A stretch of 64,000 nucleotides of DNA from Anthonomus grandis grandis. Taxonomy: Eukaryota; Arthropoda; Insecta; Coleoptera; Curculionidae. Made by a program: the position numbers and the translations under genes. Location: contig NC_065551.1 in assembly GCF_022605725.1 (NCBI RefSeq), positions 18,476,001 through 18,540,000 on the forward strand, read 5' to 3'. Shown piece by piece: positions 58,051 through 64,000 of this stretch. How positions within the stretch are numbered: the first letter of the stretch is position 1; each line of letters starts with the position of its first letter. Below the pieces are notes generated by a model. That model was not told the DNA's origin. It worked only from the letters and a program-made list of their open reading frames with translations, and ran no database searches.

Positions 58051-61000
58051 TTTTATTTGATATTTAATAGGTTTTATTCAGAAAAATCTAAAAATGGAAA
58101 TTAAAAATGCTGAAAAATCTCTGAGACTCTATTTAATAATTTTAAAATAAATAGGGCTTGCACCTGCATATTTTTTTAAAACTAAAACTAAATGTTAGAA
58201 TATTATGCTACATTGTTTAAAATCTCCATTCTCATTAGTTCTCACCAGCTGAATGTTAAGCTCTGCTTTCATTGCATACTAATGTGGATAATTACAGGTA
58301 GCGACATGACCTGGTTGAGACTGGAATTTAATATGCAGCCACTTTGATGATATTTTGTTGAAATATCCTACTAAAATACTTATTTTTATATTAAAAATTC
58401 TAATTGGTTTAGGTGGCTTTTAGCCTATAAGTTTTACGAGAATATAAGGTGCTAAACAGTAATGTTTGCCCTTAGGGAGTGTCGCTGTTTAGGAACATAA
58501 ATAACAATTTTTCTTCATAAAACGAATAAGAATTATGACGATTTTGTGCTGCTTGCAAGAATAATGCATGAAATTTATTAAGTTTTTTTTTATATAGGAA
58601 GCAAGATAAAAAATTATGAGAAATGTTTTTAAATTAGTATGGCTAATTAATAGGCCAATTAATTCATATCTAATAAAGTTATGTATAGTTTGGAGTATTT
58701 ATGGCACAGTCCAGGTATCACAAACTTGATTATGATTTTGTTTTAGATTAAAGAAAGATTAAGCATGTTTTATAATAAGATTTAGAAAAAGTTTGAAAAA
58801 AATTGCTTTACTACTCTTGAACAAATTTGAAATGGAAAAAATAATAAACACTTAGGAATACAGAAAAAAATAAAAAAAATGGAATGGCTCCAATAGTGCC
58901 GAAATATTAAAAGATATTTTTAACTACCTGAATGGTAAAACACTGGTTAATAATTGTAAAAAAAATTATTAAAATATTCGAAGAAAGTAAAAAGTTATTT
59001 AAAAAAAGGTGACTAGTTACCCAGATTAGTAAGCAAAGTCAATTCATCTTGGAAAATACACTACAGAGATAAGAAAACTGACCTTACCATCCTTGAAAGG
59101 ACGAGAATGAATTGTATTTTTCTAAAAAATAGCTTTAACTCCTTTTAAGATTTATTTTCTGATTACTATAAAAGTTGCCTTATAAAACTTGAAATTAAAT
59201 TGATCCCTGAAAGCAGTAAGATAGTTTTATTAAAAAATACAGAAAGGAATGAAATATTACTGGAAAAATTTCTTTAATTGGTCTTGAAAAATTTATTAAA
59301 AAAATTCTAAAAGTGAGTCTAAATAAAGGAAACAGAATGAATTAACAGATTGCTCATGCTGCCTGAAAGAAATAGCTTTAATTCTCTTGAAAAGGAACTT
59401 TAATTACAAAAATTACTCTAAATGATTGGAAGACGTGAGAAAGCGAAAAAAGAAAAACGAAAGTTTGTTTTAAGAACCATTGACTCATAAGTTATAAATG
59501 GCTGTTGCAAACTTATTTTTATAGACTTTTCCTTTTTTCTATAGCTCTGAACCGTCAACACATCAATAAAACATCACAAATCCAATAATCTACAGAAAGA
59601 AAAAAACATGTTTCCGAAAAGCAAAATCAATCTAAAAGATTACGTCTTTATTAGCCACAGAAAAATGAGGAGTGGCTCGAGGCGGCTTTAACTTGTTGCT
59701 GCCAGAAACACATTTATCCGACCGACCGAAAATCCTATTATACCATATCCGGCAATTCCTTCTCACTGACTACTATGGCGAGATCAAAATACGTGGCAGT
59801 GAAAATTCATTTTTCGAAGAGTAAAAAATGATAGCAACTCGCTTCTTTTAAATTGAAATGGAAAATAAGGTTGAAATATAAAAATAAAATTGTTTTGAGG
59901 GTATATAATTAAAGGGAAAATTTTGTGTTTATTAGGGTTTTTTTTTTGTAAAGAGCTATAGAGATTAAGGATTTAACACGCCACGTTTTTAAGTAAAAAC
60001 ATAAAATAGCAGGCATAATCTAACTGGATACGATATGCCATACATTTTATAATTTAAAGAGTCTTAAAGTAAAATAACACTTGAAAACCAGTTAAATGCT
60101 TCATCGTAAGAAATTTGCAATAATAAAGCAGCAAAGCAAAACCTTCAAACATAGATATATTCTTTCGCCAAATTGATTTTTTATCAGTAAACTTATCGGG
60201 CTGGCATACGCCCAAACAGTAGAGACGAGGCAATTTTCGATTACAATTCTATCTATCGACCTATACAGGCGTGCAAAAGGCAATATGTGGGCAAAATAAA
60301 AGGGAAGAGATGCACAAATATGAAAAAAGTTTAACTTTTGAAAAGAATTTGAAATAACAGTGATATGCATAATAATAAAAGGGAAAATTTTTAACAAATT
60401 TACAGTAAGGAGAGCATTTAATATTAATATTAACTGCTCTCCTCATGTAGCCCTTTACTAATTTCATCCCTAACTCGCCTCAATCCCAATTCCTATTTAT
60501 CTAATTATATGTTTCCTCGTCTCCCTTGCGAAGTCTTTCAAATGCAAAGCTCTGTTATGTGGATCCTTTGCGAGTGATTAATAAAATAATTATCGTGGTT
60601 GATTAAGGTTTTTAATTAAGGTACGATGAAATTGGATTTTTCAAAAATCTCATTACATAACATTATATATCTTTTAATTAAAATAAGAAATGAATAATGC
60701 CTACTTTAGTGAACTGTTTTGTTATTTTTAATTACAATTTATGAGCTTTCAGACCAGTTAGATAATTTCTAGATGATTTTGTTTTCTGGTCAATGTCTTT
60801 TTTCATTGTATACCAAGACGTTCGGAGCTCATCTTAACCTTACAAGTAGTACCTTGTAGATTTATCTTAGCACTAAGTAGCCGAAAGGCTTGCGCTTTTT
60901 GAAAGTGATAATTTAGTATTAATTTAAGATATAATGGTAGGTTTACAGAAGGAATTGTTGTAGTGGAGACAAAATAACAAGAACAAAATCTTTTTTTTTT

Positions 61001-61500
61001 ATTTTACGTATATTGATGTTTTAATTTTTATAGTCATCCTTAGAATACTATAGTGTTAAAACACTGTAAAAAAAAACTTCTAATATCGAAAGCTATTCAC
61101 ATATTTTTCTCAAAATATGTGGTTACTTCTGAATATTATGTAATGACATAGCCCAACTCATCCCGAGTCATCAAATTTAATATTTAGAAAGTCGCCGCCC
61201 ACATCGCTGTGCACATACCTTTTCAAATTGCCTCTATGTAAGGCGACTAACTAATTTTAATTAAAATGAAACCGTACCTAACTCGAAAGACGCGTGTCGC
61301 CAGATTATGTTTGCTGTCATAAATGGCCGAGAGTATAAACAAAAGAGAGCTGAAAATTCACCTAATTAAACAGTAAAGTAATAAGCCCAGGAAATAAGGT
61401 CGGAGTAATATCAAGGGGTTGAGTGAAAAAGAGTCCTTATAATATTGAGAGCCTTGACGTGGATTTCGTATTTGAATGACCTGAAATTTAAGCTTTAAAG
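58051..61500. other. intron of the plus-strand gene, no genes recognised
   Basis: AT-rich. Two minus-strand frames (60101-60397 and 60261-60467) have no recognisable motif or splice context. Confidence 0.45.
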
Positions 61501-61507
61501 TTGCATT

Positions 61508-61578
61508 AAGTGAGCAGTTTTAAAAAACTGCTCACTTTTTAAAATTTTTAAAATTTTAAAAAGTGAGCAGTTTTTAAA
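61508..61578. repeat. nested palindrome, three copies of a GTGAGCAGTTTT arm
   Basis: AAGTGAGCAGTTTT, its reverse complement AAAACTGCTCACTT, and a third direct copy AAGTGAGCAGTTTT follow one another, separated by short A/T spacers. Two alternative hairpins can form. Confidence 0.85.
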
Positions 61579-61865
61579 ATTTATTTTTCATTTCTTAAGT
61601 AGAGCTTTTAACCATTTGTAGCCTTTTTATTCGGTTCGCTAAACAGTTATTTAATTAGGCCAATTATGGCAATATTTTAAGAAACGGCTTAAAAATTAAT
61701 ATAAGGTAAAGAAAAACGATAGCAGAGCAGAAAGATAAAATAGTATTAACAAAGACATAAAAAAACAAAATCAGAAAAAGCGCTTGTTGCATACTTTTTC
61801 ATTAATAAGAAAGAGATATTTTGATTTAAAACTGTTCCTTTAATAAATACTTATAAGAAGCAAAT

Positions 61866-62290
61866 ACGAGAATCCATGGGTAACTGAAAGTATTTCCATC
61901 ATCCTCCACTAAATTTATTTGAAATTTTTACCTACCTGTTTCGGATATATAACATGTTGATCATCAGGGATAACAATTAAGAGGTTCAGCCAATTCACCT
62001 TTACAAAAGAGTTTTACAAGTTTTACAAAACAAAGGCAAGCCATTAGCTATTATTATTGACCTATTGTTTTAATTATGTAGTTTAAGGTTTTAGTAATTC
62101 GAAGTTTTGTCCCATTCACACGGTTTTAACCATTTAACTTTATCTGAGGCAATAAAACTATAAGATGAATTGACAGAACCCCTTTATTTTTATTCCTGAT
62201 GATGGACATGTTATATGTCCGAAACATGTAGGATTAATGGTTTTAAATAAATTTAGTGGAGGATGACCGAAATACTTTCAGTTACTCATT
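61866..62290. repeat. fold-back element with hammerhead-like cores on both arms
   Basis: The arms are about 100 bases: 61866-61975 and 62192-62288, in opposite orientation. Shared blocks are CCTGATGAT..ACATGTTATA, TATGTCCGAAACA or its variant, AAATAAATTTAGTGGAGGAT and GAAATACTTTCAGTTAC. In the right arm CTGATGA, a stem GGACAT/ATGTCC, and GAAAC follow the order of hammerhead ribozyme cores known from Penelope-like retroelements. The 210-base middle has no coding sequence. Confidence 0.6.
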
Positions 62291-63635
62291 GATCTATTAA
62301 CTTCACTGCAAAAATGGACTACTGCTACAAATACGAGAATATTTATTTTCTTAGTGAGCTATTTAAATGTATCACGTACGTAGCCGTAAAATGTCCCTTG
62401 AGACTATTATGACACTGCGTTCTCTTGTCTCGGTAATACTCCAAGCTTTATTAAAATTTGTATATGCTTAGAAACGGGAGAGCTCTGCCCGTTCCCAGTT
62501 CTGAAATAGCCATTTCTAATTTGGTCTCTTGTTTTAATATTGTAACCATGATAGTCTTTGTGAAATTAACTATCCGCATTAATTTTAATAATACTGTTTT
62601 GTAGTGGTTAAATGAGCTTTGTCTGCTTTAATAGTTCAATATTCAAAGCAAAGATAAATGGCCGTACTTAACCTTTAGCTTTTAATCCCTCCTAGGTGAC
62701 ATCTGACTAGGTATAACGACAAAAAAAATTATAGGTAATTTGATATGACAGTTGAACAAACATCATCGTAACCTAATATGAGACTAAAATAATTGGCTTA
62801 GCAAATTGCGTTAATAGAACATCGCGGGGGTAAATAAATATCCATTGCTCCGAACGGGCTTGTAGCACGGGGGTGCCATATTATAGCGGTGTTTAGTGCG
62901 CTACGGGATGCGAAAATTTATCTAAATTAGTTTCACCCTCAAAGAGTACCCCGCCGCGAGGAAAATAACAGTGTTAATTTTTCTTATTTGTTTCTGCTTG
63001 CCTTGTTTTTCTTATTTAGACGATTAGCATTTTATTTTATAAGGCTGATCCTGGTACAAAATTAAAAATAAAAAGTTCATTTATGATCAAAGGAAATGAG
63101 AGCAAAAGGAAGTGAGATATTTTACGTCTTCTAATTATGAACAGAGATATCAGCTGGAGGGATAAATAAAGGGATGTCTTACAAACAAACACTCGATTGC
63201 GAATGGAAATTTTTTACTCAATGTTTACGCTAGCAGAGATATCAAAGAAAAAAAGGAGTAAAAGATTGCTCAGGGTAACTCTGTTCATTTGGAATTTTAA
63301 CGCTTAGTCCAATATTTGAAATCCTCGAATAATTAGCACAGATATCTCAGAAAGGGGGAGATAATGAGAAATGCAATTTTTTATATAACGATGCTATATA
63401 CAAAAATTGATATTTCTCTAATTAGTTGCTCAGAACACAGAAAGAGAAACAGGGAGAAAAATATGTAACTACCTCACTTTATGCATTTCAAATGGTTGGT
63501 GTTGACGCATGTTACTACAATCATAATCATTAAAAAAGGTATTATAAAGGGAGGCAGAAATATATCAGAGAATCATTCTTTCGATTTAAAAGTTTCATAT
63601 ATTGATGCCTTTTACTACAATCGTATCTATTCTCT
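62291..63635. other. intron sequence, nothing recognised
   Basis: No coding, RNA gene or repeat border could be supported in this stretch. Confidence 0.4.
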
Positions 63636-63639
63636 TTAG

Positions 63640-64000
63640 TAAAACCAATATTTAAAAAGCGTAACAATCTACAAACCAATAGGTCTTATCTCAAACTTTT
63701 CCAGAATTTTTAAAACTTTATTACAAGATCGGCTCATGTTCTTTTTTATTAAATACATTAAACACATGTCCTGTCCACTAAGCATTTCGAATTAATGAAA
63801 GGCTTGAGCACTGAAGATGGCAGAAATGGAATCATATTAAACCAATATATAAACCTCAATGAAAAGTCTAAAACTATATTTGTGTTTATCGATCGTTTCA
63901 CCATGTCATTCTCTTTCGACTTACAAAGAAGTTTTTTATTACGGGTATATGAGGAACTGCATAAAAACTACTTAGCAGAAAGAAAAAAGCAAGTTGAACT
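63640..64000 (+). pseudogene. LINE reverse transcriptase, running off the right edge
   Basis: Plus-strand frames read VKPIFKKR, then after a frame change YKPIGLISNFSRIFKTLLQ and DRLMFFFIKY, the 'NYRPISLxSxxSKIFEKxL' start of LINE reverse transcriptase. LSTEDGRNGIILNQYINLNE and KSKTIFVFIDRF follow, equivalent to 'GFxxGxSTEDAxxxL...VFLDLxKAFD', where the first RT Asp is kept but KAFD is changed. The rest lies beyond the window. Confidence 0.65.

Noticed and set aside
60101..60467. Two overlapping minus-strand frames
   Set aside because: Low-complexity hydrophobic translation in AT-rich DNA with no supporting signals.
1..64000. tRNA, rRNA, CRISPR arrays, bacterial operons
   Set aside because: I looked for cloverleaf, array and operon patterns and saw none; the window is eukaryotic nuclear DNA.

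Overview
This window is AT-rich animal nuclear DNA, most likely from an insect and probably a beetle. The signs are spliced genes with GT-AG introns, an NRF6-domain acyltransferase, a Dpr-like first exon, and many transposons of insect type: mariner-like elements with DUF4817-type N-termini, piggyBac, pogo/jerky, Ginger and jockey-like LINEs. There are no operons, CRISPR arrays or bacterial features.

Two host genes face away from each other. On the minus strand, a nose-resistant-to-fluoxetine (NRF6)-type acyltransferase gene starts at 45614 and runs left to at least 2630. Twelve exons (678 codons) join with perfect phase agreement and no internal stop. The last exon should lie left of the window. 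Its coding sequence is only about 2 kb, but three introns (11.0, 18.4 and 10.9 kb) are packed with transposons. On the plus strand, a signal-peptide first exon (49426-49537) sits in a CpG-rich patch and opens a gene whose next exon lies beyond 64000; a Dpr-type immunoglobulin protein is my best guess. A small intact single-exon ORF (12559-13065, plus strand) is nested in intron 9 of the acyltransferase gene and I do not recognise it.

Layout from left to right: 1-1420 decayed Gypsy; 2630-3375 acyltransferase exons 12-10; 3554-5423 mariner-like element; 5480-7860 LINE; 8221-10627 piggyBac with TTAA flanks; 10640-12070 mariner remnant; 12559-13065 nested orphan ORF; 13343-13859 truncated LINE with 13-bp target duplication; 14307-14683 exons 9-8; 15040-20399 a large DNA transposon coding a DUF7869-like protein, split by a mariner at 16496-18138; 21066-21918 a second DUF7869-like remnant; 22139-24865 pogo/jerky element; 25366-25770 LINE; 26382-32784 mariner-like element split by a Ginger element (27824-30572); 33052-34014 exons 7-3; 34050-39330 degenerate repeat interrupted by a mariner (36060-37604); 39330-41080 and 42780-44640 LINEs; 44981-45614 exons 2-1; 45700-49280 spacer between the two genes; 49426-49537 exon 1 of the plus-strand gene; then its intron with two related mariner remnants, a LINE, a nearly intact mariner (55079-56598), a dispersed short repeat (56730-58050), a fold-back element with hammerhead-like cores (61866-62290), and a LINE running off the right edge.

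The most unusual part is the 5.4-kb DUF7869-type transposon: clean terminal inverted repeats, palindromic TCGA flanks, clustered subterminal motifs and a protein unlike the usual transposases. All transposon genes here carry stops, frameshifts or deletions, so none looks able to move itself; the acyltransferase exons are intact, so that gene is probably functional. All family names come from reading motifs by eye, not from a database search.
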